Assembly (NCBI RefSeq): GCF_007677875.1 | Contig: NZ_VEDO01000004.1 | Span: 310,001-374,000, forward strand | DNA from: Variovorax boronicumulans | GTDB taxonomy: Bacteria > Pseudomonadota > Gammaproteobacteria > Burkholderiales > Burkholderiaceae_C | DNA: 64,000 nt | Direction of reading: 5' to 3' | Shown: one piece after another, positions 43,417 to 50,130 of the stretch | Layout: each line of letters starts with the position of its first letter | Numbering within the stretch: position 1 is the first letter of the stretch | The notes under the pieces: generated by a model | What the model was told of the DNA's origin: nothing | The model's input: only the letters and a program-made list of their open reading frames with translations | Databases searched by the model: none | Made by a program: the position numbers and the translations under genes

Positions 43417-43723
43417 GGCGCGGAACTACGATGGCCATCCCATCGACGCAGACCGCCTGTTCAGCCCCTGCATCCTGAACTACGGCATGCACTGCGCGCT
43501 CATGGGGCGCAACAAGTCCAGTTTCCTCCTGCCGATGTGCTCCGAGGAGCGCATGGGATGGATGGAGTCTCTCCAGGATGGCGAAACGCCGGAGGAGAAG
43601 CGGCTGGGCCAGGTTGCTCGCGAAGCTGTTTCTGAGGTTGAGGCCTGGGAATGCATCGAGCGTGTGCGCCGGACACACAAGAAGCCCGGTCGCAAGGCCC
43701 GCGCGAAAGGCGGTGCAGCATGA
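43409..43723 (+). CDS. Hypothetical early protein
   Basis: 104 residues overlapping both neighbours. It has a central helical stretch (ETPEEKRLGQVAREAVSEVE) and a basic C-terminus (KKPGRKARAKGGAA). Not recognised. Confidence 0.5.
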   Translation: MRKARNYDGHPIDADRLFSPCILNYGMHCALMGRNKSSFLLPMCSEERMGWMESLQDGETPEEKRLGQVAREAVSEVEAWECIERVRRTHKKPGRKARAKGGAA

Positions 43724-44505
43724 GCGCCGCCACGACCCGTCGCCGTCGGACCGAAACCATTGCGGACCCAGGTGATCACCGCGCGGCAGCCGTCGCCACG
43801 GTCAAAGCGATCACGCAGCGAGCGGCCGACATCTGGGGCGGCGCCGATGGCATGGCAGAGTACGCCTGGTGTCTGCTCGATACCGCTGCGTCGCTGGGCG
43901 AGAGGCTGGTCGAGCGTAACGAGCCAGTGGTCGTTGACCATGCCGGCGGCCTGGCATGCGACATTCGCCACTTCCACGCTGTGCTGCACGGTGTCCGCGC
44001 ACTGATCATGGAATTCGCCGAAAAGGACTGGTCGGCGGACGACAAGACGGCAATGGCCTTCATCAAGACGGCCGGCTTGCAGCTTCGGGATGTGTTGGCG
44101 AACCTGGAACGCCAAAGGCACTGGGAGGTGGGCCTGGGCAACAAGCCTGCCATCCTTGCCGAAGTCGAGGAAGTCGGCGAGCAGACCGCTGATGCATGGA
44201 GCCCTTGCGCGTATGCCAAAGAGGTCGCTGCGGCCTTAATGAAGGAAACGAGCGAGCCCATCTTTGGCGTGCTGGCGAAGACCACCGCCCGGGCGCTGGA
44301 GGCGATCCAAGACAGCGGCGCTGCGCCGGCCGATGAGCGGATCGCCGCGCGCGCTGCTGCTGAATTGGAGGAGGCGCATGCCCTGGCGCTGCACCTTCGG
44401 CGGAACCATGAGGTTTCACTCCTCGAAGGGGCCACCGAGATGCTGTTGAAGGTCGCTATCGACCAGCACCGAGCAGCCCGGCGGCAGATTGAGGAGGCCG
44501 CATGA
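43720..44505 (+). CDS. Hypothetical early protein
   Basis: 261 residues, ATG overlapping the previous stop. Basic first ten residues, then all-helical. Not recognised; no catalytic motif seen. Confidence 0.5.
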   Translation: MSAATTRRRRTETIADPGDHRAAAVATVKAITQRAADIWGGADGMAEYAWCLLDTAASLGERLVERNEPVVVDHAGGLACDIRHFHAVLHGVRALIMEFAEKDWSADDKTAMAFIKTAGLQLRDVLANLERQRHWEVGLGNKPAILAEVEEVGEQTADAWSPCAYAKEVAAALMKETSEPIFGVLAKTTARALEAIQDSGAAPADERIAARAAAELEEAHALALHLRRNHEVSLLEGATEMLLKVAIDQHRAARRQIEEAA

Positions 44506-45050
44506 TCAGCGCACCTCAATTCCCAGGCCTGGAATGCAGGGTCCGCAGGGACGACGTCCGGTATGAAGGCACCATCGCCGCAGCCGTGGCCGCCAAGCTG
44601 CTCGACCCAGCGCGAGTGCCGGTCAGCAGCTCGAAGTGGCATGGTGTCTTCCGGTTCGGGCGACAGGTCGAGACCCAGTACCGGGGCGCCGTCGCCGAAG
44701 TGATGCTTGATCACGGGAAGGTCGTGATCTACCTGTTCTCGCATCTTGTGGCCGGCGTCGCCGTGGAGCCGGCGTCACTGGTCCACCTGCCTCGGATCGA
44801 GGGGGGCAACGTCGTCATGCTGCCGACCGCCGCTGCGGCTCCAGTCGCGAATCCTCAGCGACGAGGGCGCTACCCTAAAGGCGTTACGCCCATTTCCGTC
44901 GCAAGCTGCACACGGTTCCAGCGCGAGCAGCGTCAGCGGCTGATCTCTGCGAAGCAAACGGCGCTTCGAGGCTTCGAGGAGCACGCCAGCATGTGCAGGG
45001 CGGAGATCGTTCAGCTCGAGCGGCTGCAGAAGGGAGGCGGCAATGCATGA
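44502..45050 (+). CDS. Hypothetical early protein
   Basis: 182 residues, ATGA overlap with the previous gene. A beta-rich first half (SSSKWHGVFRFGRQVETQYR) and a C-terminal coiled segment (FQREQRQRLISAKQTALRGF). Not recognised. Confidence 0.5.
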   Translation: MISAPQFPGLECRVRRDDVRYEGTIAAAVAAKLLDPARVPVSSSKWHGVFRFGRQVETQYRGAVAEVMLDHGKVVIYLFSHLVAGVAVEPASLVHLPRIEGGNVVMLPTAAAAPVANPQRRGRYPKGVTPISVASCTRFQREQRQRLISAKQTALRGFEEHASMCRAEIVQLERLQKGGGNA

Positions 45051-45264
45051 CACCGCCACCGCCCATCCGGTCGTTCCCGTCCTGCAGCACGCGGGCCACT
45101 CGGACCACTGCGGCACGTTCATGCCCGAGGACGATGCGCCGCCAGTGCTCGTCATCGGATCGCGCGCAGCCGCCGAAAAGATCGAGGGACTGGCCAAGCG
45201 ACATGGGCTGAGTGCCGGCATGTTGCTCGCTTTCGCTCGGGCTGGTCTGTCCGGCGCAGGCTGA
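45043..45264 (+). CDS. Hypothetical early protein
   Basis: 73 residues. Histidine-rich first part (HPVVPVLQHAGHSDHCG), then a helical end (RAAAEKIEGLAKRHGLSAGM). Its stop overlaps the start of the putative initiator. Confidence 0.45.
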   Translation: MHDTATAHPVVPVLQHAGHSDHCGTFMPEDDAPPVLVIGSRAAAEKIEGLAKRHGLSAGMLLAFARAGLSGAG

Positions 45265-45872
45265 TGGCCAACGGTCGCAACCCCAAGCGGCGCGGCCACG
45301 ACACCAGCAGAGACCCCGGCGGCTTCGTTGCACTGCCGTGGTCGGTGCTGGACAGCCGCGCCTACCTGGAGCTGTCGCATCCTGCCCGAGCGCTGTTGCT
45401 GGAGGTGGCCCGGCAGCTGCACGGCGACGACAACGGCCGGCTGCTTCTGTCGCGCGCGCACCTGTTGCCGCGTGGCTGGAAGTCAGCCGACGTTATCCAG
45501 CGTGCGAAGCAGGAGCTGCTCGACGCCGAACTGATCTTCGAGACCGTCAAAGGCCAGCGGCCCAACAAGGCTAGTTGGTACGCCGTCACGTGGCACAGCC
45601 TCAGCAAGTTGGATGGGTTCGACCACGGCGCGGCGCGTGCCTTTGTGCGTGGGGCGTACCGCAAAAACGCACCCCTTACTCCGTCTCGCGGAACAGAGAG
45701 GGCCCCTATTGCTCCGTCTGGCGGAACAGGGAGAACGCCGCCTGTTCCGTCTCACGGAGCAATACGGCCCGTTTTTGGGGGCGCCCCTGTTCCGTCTCAC
45801 GGACACCCTCTAGAGAAGCCATCTCCTGTGCCTGCCACAACGGGGCGGGACAGGGCCACGGTCCATGCTTGA
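45264..45872 (+). CDS. Putative replication initiator with iteron-encoded tail (second)
   Basis: 202 residues. The N-terminal ~115 residues form a winged-helix replication-type domain (GFVALPWSVLDSRAYLELSH, LLPRGWKSADVIQRAKQELL). The tail has 11-residue repeats beginning PSRGT, PSGGT, PSHGA and PSHGH because 33-base palindromic repeats are read in frame. Same plan as the gene at 19692-20309 but unrelated repeats. It closes the early operon of the right-hand element. Confidence 0.6.
   Translation: MANGRNPKRRGHDTSRDPGGFVALPWSVLDSRAYLELSHPARALLLEVARQLHGDDNGRLLLSRAHLLPRGWKSADVIQRAKQELLDAELIFETVKGQRPNKASWYAVTWHSLSKLDGFDHGAARAFVRGAYRKNAPLTPSRGTERAPIAPSGGTGRTPPVPSHGAIRPVFGGAPVPSHGHPLEKPSPVPATTGRDRATVHA
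45680..45803. repeat. Iteron set B: TCCGTCTCRCGGA palindromes
   Basis: Copies at 45680-45692, 45713-45725, 45746-45758 and 45791-45803. Consensus TCCGT-CTC-ACGGA, often extended to TGTTCCGT...ACGGAACA half-sites in either orientation. Steps are 33, 33 and 45 bases. Helical phasing and dyad symmetry fit initiator-binding iterons of an origin inside the initiator gene. Confidence 0.75.
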
Positions 45873-45983
45873 ACGCCACGCCCAGCTCAAAGAAGCCAGG
45901 ACCACGTCGCCACGTGGCAACGGCTGACACAGCGCAAGCATGGCGAGAGAGAGCATTGGTCAATCAACAGAAAGGGATGAACC

Positions 45984-46208
45984 ATGGCAAATCAAGACAG
46001 CACTTTCGCACCGAACGAGACCGGCCCTGAACGGATCGACGTTGGCGCCGACCAAGCGCTGCAGACTTGGGCCAAGCGCCTGAACGTCAGCCCCGACCAG
46101 ATCCGCGAAGCCGTCGAGAAGGTCGGCGACCTGTCCAGCGATGTCGAACTGCACTTAAAGGGCAGCCGCAGCACAACAAACGATGACCGGGTAGAAGCGG
46201 CAGAGTGA
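45984..46208 (+). CDS. DUF3606 protein
   Basis: 74 residues, AAAGGGA before the ATG. LQTWAKRLNVSPDQIREAVE followed by KVGDLSSDVELHLKG is the DUF3606 pattern. The family is small and of unknown role, common in Betaproteobacteria and on mobile DNA. A strong terminator follows. Confidence 0.75.
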   Translation: MANQDSTFAPNETGPERIDVGADQALQTWAKRLNVSPDQIREAVEKVGDLSSDVELHLKGSRSTTNDDRVEAAE

Positions 46209-46229
46209 GGTTCGCCGCCCACCAAGCAG

Positions 46230-46251
46230 AACGGGCCTCGCGGCCCGTTTT
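46230..46251. terminator. Intrinsic terminator between convergent genes
   Basis: AACGGGCC-TCGC-GGCCCGTT followed by a T-run on the plus strand, between the DUF3606 gene and the minus-strand glycine-zipper gene. Confidence 0.85.
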
Positions 46252-46259
46252 GTTGGGTT

Positions 46260-46748
46260 CTACTTCCCGTCTCGGTCGGAATCACCAGGCACTGCGCGTT
46301 CCACCCTGTCGCTAATACGCTGCCAGGCATCGCGGGAGGCATGCCGCGCGCTATCCCATTCAAGTGATGAGGCGCCACGCGACTCGGCCCACCCATTTTT
46401 CAGCTCCGGTTCGATCTCATCGTACGGCCGCCCCGGGTACTTCTCATGTGCGCGTGCCCCGTACATATAGGCGGGGCCGTAGTCGTCGTAGCTCGCCCCG
46501 CTCGCGTAAGGCCGGGTGCTGTAGTTGCTGCCCCAGTACTTGTCTTCTTCTGCCAGATCAGCGGTTTTAGCCAAACCTTTACCCGCCAGTGCACCCACGA
46601 CCGCCCCTGCAACAGCGCCCGCCGCAGCCCCGACAGGTCCAGTGACGCCGCCAATAGCTGCGCCTGTAGCGGCAGCTCCTGCCACACCGCCGGCAACCCC
46701 GCCCACGGCAGCACCCGCTCCAATGCCAGTTTTGTCTCTTTCGTCCAT
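46260..46748 (-). CDS. Glycine-zipper membrane protein
   Basis: 162 residues from the ATG at 46748 (AGGAG upstream). A long Gly/Ala membrane segment (about 9-57, GAAVGGVAGGVAGAAATGAA) is followed by a conserved soluble part (EEDKYWGSNYSTRPYASGAS, SLEWDSARHASRDAWQRI). This family is associated with stress responses in Proteobacteria, but its function is unknown. Confidence 0.7.
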   Translation of the reverse strand: MDERDKTGIGAGAAVGGVAGGVAGAAATGAAIGGVTGPVGAAAGAVAGAVVGALAGKGLAKTADLAEEDKYWGSNYSTRPYASGASYDDYGPAYMYGARAHEKYPGRPYDEIEPELKNGWAESRGASSLEWDSARHASRDAWQRISDRVERAVPGDSDRDGK

Positions 46749-47054
46749 TTTCGATCTCCTGCAGCTTGATGATCGCTCGAGCGTATTCAGGCAAGGCGGA
46801 GGCTCGCGCGCGTCGCTGCGCCGCACGGCTGTCGTCCAAATGCTCTCGTGGCGACGCTCAACACCGCATTTCCGAGGTTTTTGTTGCGGTACTGGAAACG
46901 ATCCATTCCCCCGCACCCAGTTTTTCTTTCAGGCTGCGACTTCGACAATTGACCCATCGATGAGACGCACTTGAAACGCTTCATCGAGACGAGGCGGACA
47001 TGGGGTCAGCCTCGCCGGTTGAGCAAGTCCGATCCATCACCTGAAGGAACCATC
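46749..47054. other. Intergenic region
   Basis: 306 bases between divergent genes, without a convincing frame; it presumably holds both promoters. A TTGACC near 46947 may be a -35, but no good -10 follows. Confidence 0.35.
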
Positions 47055-47369
47055 ATGAAGACCCAATTCTTTGCCACCGTCCTCGTCGCAGCAGTCGGTT
47101 TCATGGCCGCCCCCGTCTTTGCTGGCGACAACATCAGCGGTGAGGTGGGCTACGTGCCCCAGGTCTCCACCACCGTCAGCGGTTTGACCCGCGAAGCCGT
47201 GCGGGCAGAAGTCCTGCAGGCCGAGCGCAACGGCACCATGCCTGAACTGGGCGAAGGTGCTGACATCGGCGCCGTGGCCACCGCCAAGAGCACGCTGAGC
47301 CGCGACGCGGTGCGCGCTGAAGCCGTCTACGCTGTGCGCCACGGCCAACTGCCTGGCGGTGAAGTCTGA
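47055..47369 (+). CDS. DUF4148-type secreted protein
   Basis: 104 residues, GAAGGAA before the ATG. Signal peptide to ...APVFA, then two repeats of the form LTREAVRAEVLQAERNGTMP / LSRDAVRAEAVYAVRHGQLP typical of DUF4148 (Burkholderiales-specific small periplasmic proteins of unknown role). Confidence 0.8.
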   Translation: MKTQFFATVLVAAVGFMAAPVFAGDNISGEVGYVPQVSTTVSGLTREAVRAEVLQAERNGTMPELGEGADIGAVATAKSTLSRDAVRAEAVYAVRHGQLPGGEV

Positions 47370-47719
47370 GCGTTCAGGACGCCCGCGATGACGAACCGCC
47401 TCCGGGCGGCTTTGTCGTTTTGGCGCGATGCTTCTTGAACGTCTGCCGAGCGTACCCTGGTATTCAAGGCGGCCAGTGCGGCCGTGTTTCAACTCACCAA
47501 AACATGGATCTAGGGTAGTTTCGGAGGTTTATCAAAATCTTGTAAATCGGCAGCAGTGCGCCGACCTTCTGCTGTGGCCGTACTCGCGCCCAGTTTGCAC
47601 CCGAGGCTGCTGTCATAAGATGACAAAACCAAGGCGGTGCCAACCAAACCGGCAGCCTAAAACTGAGGCCGGAGCGGTATGTGACGGCTGATTTGTCGCA
47701 TAACCATCAGGTAAATCGC
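47370..47719. other. Intergenic region
   Basis: Starts with a weak terminator (listed separately). The remainder is less GC-rich than its surroundings and shows no convincing gene. Confidence 0.4.
47396..47420 (+). terminator. Weak terminator after the DUF4148-type gene
   Basis: CCGCC-TCCG-GGCGG stem followed by CTTTGTCGTTTT. Confidence 0.5.
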
Positions 47720-48370
47720 ATGAGCCCTGAACTGTCGGCCGCGCTCGTCGGTGGAGCGTCTGGGATCATTTGCGCCTTCGGCACAGCCTGGGTGACGGCC
47801 AAGGCAAACAAGGCACAGGCCGAGCGGGCAGAGGCGAGACAGTCCGCTTATCTTGCATCGCAGCTTGGGCCTGCCTTACGGGAGTTTGCGTCAGAGTGCC
47901 TCGCCGTGACCTACGACGATGGGACTGAAGAAGGTCGGCCATCAGGGAGCAACGGAACCTGCCAGCCAACAGTGAAAAGCCCAAGGTTCTCGCCAGAAGC
48001 CTTTGCTGTCGAATGGAAGGCGCTTCCTGCCGACCTCATGACGGACGTGCTGACTTTCCCAGAGCATGGCGCGGACAAGCTGGCTGTGTTGGACGATCCG
48101 GGCTATGACGATCCGCCGGATTACGACGACTACTTCAGCCAAAGAATGCTGGTTCATGCCGAGATCGGACTTGCGGCTCTCGATCTGGTGGATGCTTTGC
48201 ATGCGCACGCAAAGCTCAAGTCCAGCAAGCGCGCGTCGGAACTTCGCAGCGCGCTGCGCGCTCGCCAAGAAGAAGTGACAGCAACATTGAGGGAGCAGGA
48301 AAAGCGCTTGGCAGCGGCCCCACCGTTCCCGCCGCCGCCCTCAATACCCCCTAGCGCCATCACGGCATAG
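47720..48370 (+). CDS. Membrane-anchored hypothetical protein
   Basis: 216 residues from the ATG at 47720. An N-terminal membrane helix (ALVGGASGIICAFGTAWVTA) is followed by a charged helix and a soluble domain, with a C-terminal coiled coil and a proline-rich end. Not recognised. Confidence 0.55.
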   Translation: MSPELSAALVGGASGIICAFGTAWVTAKANKAQAERAEARQSAYLASQLGPALREFASECLAVTYDDGTEEGRPSGSNGTCQPTVKSPRFSPEAFAVEWKALPADLMTDVLTFPEHGADKLAVLDDPGYDDPPDYDDYFSQRMLVHAEIGLAALDLVDALHAHAKLKSSKRASELRSALRARQEEVTATLREQEKRLAAAPPFPPPPSIPPSAITA

Positions 48371-48380
48371 AGGCCCATCC

Positions 48381-48686
48381 TTGAACCTGCTCAGATTCCT
48401 TGCGCTTCATTGTCCAGATTGCGCTTTGACGTTTGGTCGGATGCTTGTCGGATGTGCTGCTGCAATGCTCCTTCTCGGGCTGCGCACGGGCCGGCTGCTG
48501 TCTAAGGTGGGACGAGTTTTCGGCAGGGCAGGGGTTGAGCCGCCAGCCGACCTGCTTGCGGCATGGCCCTGGTGGCTGCGGCTGTTCGTGCCGGAATCGC
48601 TGGCAGGCTACATCTTTGCGGTTGTGCTGCTGGTTCTAGGCCTGCTGGTCATCAACGCTGGCAAGTGGGCAAAGAGAGCAGGCTGA
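48381..48686 (+). CDS. Small two-span membrane protein
   Basis: 101 residues, TTG start at 48381. Two hydrophobic helices (MLVGCAAAMLLLGL and GYIFAVVLLVLGLLVINAG). Eleven bases after the previous gene, so probably co-transcribed. Confidence 0.45.
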   Translation: MNLLRFLALHCPDCALTFGRMLVGCAAAMLLLGLRTGRLLSKVGRVFGRAGVEPPADLLAAWPWWLRLFVPESLAGYIFAVVLLVLGLLVINAGKWAKRAG

Positions 48687-48918
48687 TGTGCTCCGGAGTT
48701 CAATCAGCCTGGCTGAGCAAGATCACTTGTCCGTGACCGCCGTGGGCAACGCTGTGGACAGCAGACGGCAGATTTTCCGGGATCGTTGCCCGGCGCGGGC
48801 TGTGACGCGGTGCCTTCAGATTGGGCACCTCAGTGAAATTGAGGCGTCACGTTCCTGCGGGGGGAGGGGCGGTTGGACGTCTGCAACGGCGCTTCCTGCG
48901 CTAACAATATGGTTCGAT
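48687..48918. other. Gene-free right end of the island
   Basis: No gene seen between the last small membrane protein and the border; only the arm-like repeats and terminator that follow. Confidence 0.4.
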
Positions 48919-48938
48919 GTCGGTACAGCGTCGGTACG
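48919..48938 (+). repeat. Right integrase arm-type repeat pair
   Basis: GTCGGTACA (48919-48927) and GTCGGTACG (48930-48938), 11 bases apart, the same pair as at 15390-15409. They end 67 bases before the right attachment site. I noticed no other copies in the window. Confidence 0.6.
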
Positions 48939-48964
48939 GACTGAAAACGTACCCTTGAAAGCAC

Positions 48965-48997
48965 AAAGGGTCAGACCTTTGTGAGGCCTAACCCTTT
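48965..48997 (-). terminator. Island-borne replacement terminator for tRNA-Thr
   Basis: Imperfect stem AAAGGGT...ACCCTTT just downstream of the tRNA 3' end on the minus strand. It resembles, but is not identical to, the stranded terminator at 15162-15193, so the island supplies its own ending for the disrupted tRNA transcript. Confidence 0.5.
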
Positions 48998-49004
48998 GAT
49001 TTTG

Positions 49005-49055
49005 TTGGTGCCGGAGAAAGGAATCGAACCCTCGACCTTCTCATTACGAATGAGC
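49005..49055. repeat. Right attachment site (within tRNA-Thr)
   Basis: 51 bases identical to 15200-15250, covering the tRNA from the anticodon arm to the CCA end plus one base. Recombination between the two copies would excise a 33.8-kb circle and leave a complete tRNA gene. Confidence 0.93.
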
Positions 49056-49081
49056 TGCTCTACCGACTGAGCTACACCGGC
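49006..49081 (-). tRNA. tRNA-Thr (anticodon CGT)
   Basis: 76 bases with encoded CCA. The acceptor stem GCCGGTG pairs with CTCCGGC (one T-T mismatch), the D-stem is GCTC/GAGC, the anticodon loop TTCGTAA gives CGT for threonine ACG codons, and the T-loop is TTCGATT. The gene is intact despite island insertion at its 3' end. Confidence 0.95.
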
Positions 49082-49100
49082 GTAGCCAACGATTATAGCG

Positions 49101-50108
49101 TTATTTTTCCGTGTGGTAGCTGGTCACGCGCTCGACTTCGTTTTTCGAGCCCAGGATCACGCTCACGCGCTGGTGCAGCTTGGTCGGCGCGATGTCCAGG
49201 ATGCGCTCCTTGCCGTTGGTGGCGGCGCCACCGGCCTGCTCGACCAGCCAGGCCATGGGATTGGCCTCGTACATCAGGCGCAGCTTGCCCGGCTTCTCGG
49301 GCTCGCGCTTGTCCCAGGGGTACATGAAGATGCCGCCGCGCGTGAGGATGCGGTGCACGTCCGCCACCATGCTGGCGATCCAGCGCATGTTGAAGTCCTT
49401 GCCGCGCGGGCCTTCCTTGCCGGCCAGGCATTCGTCGATGTAGCGCTTCACCGGTGCGTCCCAGTGGCGCATGTTGCTCATGTTGATCGCGAATTCCTTG
49501 GTGTCCTCGGGGATGCGGAGGTTTTCCTGCGTCAGCACGAAGGAGCCCTGCTCGCGGTCCAGCGTGAACTGGGCCACACCGTCGCCGACCGTCAGCACCA
49601 GCGTGGTCTGCGGGCCGTAGATGCAGTAGCCGGCCGCGACCTGCTTGGCGCCAGCCTGCAGGAAGTCGGCCTCCTGGACACCGGGGTGGTCGTCGGGCTT
49701 CTTGAGCACGCTGAAGATGGTGCCGATGCTGACGTTCACGTCGATGTTCGACGAGCCGTCCAGCGGATCGAACATCAGCAGGTACTCGCCCTGGGGATAG
49801 CGGTTGGGCACCACGTAGATGCCTTCCATTTCCTCGGAGGCCATGGCTGCCAGGTGGCCGCCCCATTCGTTGGCCTCGATCAGCACCTCGTTGGCGATGA
49901 TGTCGAGCTTCTTCTGCACCTCGCCCTGCACGTTCTGGGTCTCGGCCGCACCCATCACGTCGCCGAGTTCGCCCTTGTTGACGGCGAAGCTGATGCGCTT
50001 GCAGGCACGGGCCACCACCTCGAGCAGCAGCCGCAGCTGGGCCGGGATCAGGCCGTCGACGCGCTGCTGCTCGACCAGGTAGCGGGTCAGTGAGACTTTC
50101 TGGGTCAT
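49101..50108 (-). CDS. fbp: Fructose-1,6-bisphosphatase class I
   Basis: 335 residues, full length. [20 protein letters not shown] is the metal/substrate site; the N-terminal [10 protein letters not shown] and the late [20 protein letters not shown] are typical. It removes the C1 phosphate of fructose 1,6-bisphosphate in gluconeogenesis or the Calvin cycle. It lies 22 bases after pepN on the same strand. Confidence 0.96.
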   Translation of the reverse strand: MTQKVSLTRYLVEQQRVDGLIPAQLRLLLEVVARACKRISFAVNKGELGDVMGAAETQNVQGEVQKKLDIIANEVLIEANEWGGHLAAMASEEMEGIYVVPNRYPQGEYLLMFDPLDGSSNIDVNVSIGTIFSVLKKPDDHPGVQEADFLQAGAKQVAAGYCIYGPQTTLVLTVGDGVAQFTLDREQGSFVLTQENLRIPEDTKEFAINMSNMRHWDAPVKRYIDECLAGKEGPRGKDFNMRWIASMVADVHRILTRGGIFMYPWDKREPEKPGKLRLMYEANPMAWLVEQAGGAATNGKERILDIAPTKLHQRVSVILGSKNEVERVTSYHTEK

Positions 50109-50130
50109 GGGATTCCTTCGAGGTTGATGA

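Larger units (their letters stand above)
15251..49055. mobile_element. Integrative genomic island in tRNA-Thr(CGT), about 33.8 kb
   Basis: Bounded by the 51-bp direct repeat, with an integrase at the left end, matching integrase arm-like repeats inside both ends, and phage-type genes within. It contains early phage control genes, virion-like genes without a visible large terminase, portal or capsid gene, host-type cargo (PEP-CTERM, EAL, chemoreceptor) and a second integrase with its own early region. It looks like a decayed or composite prophage, possibly two elements merged. Confidence 0.88.
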
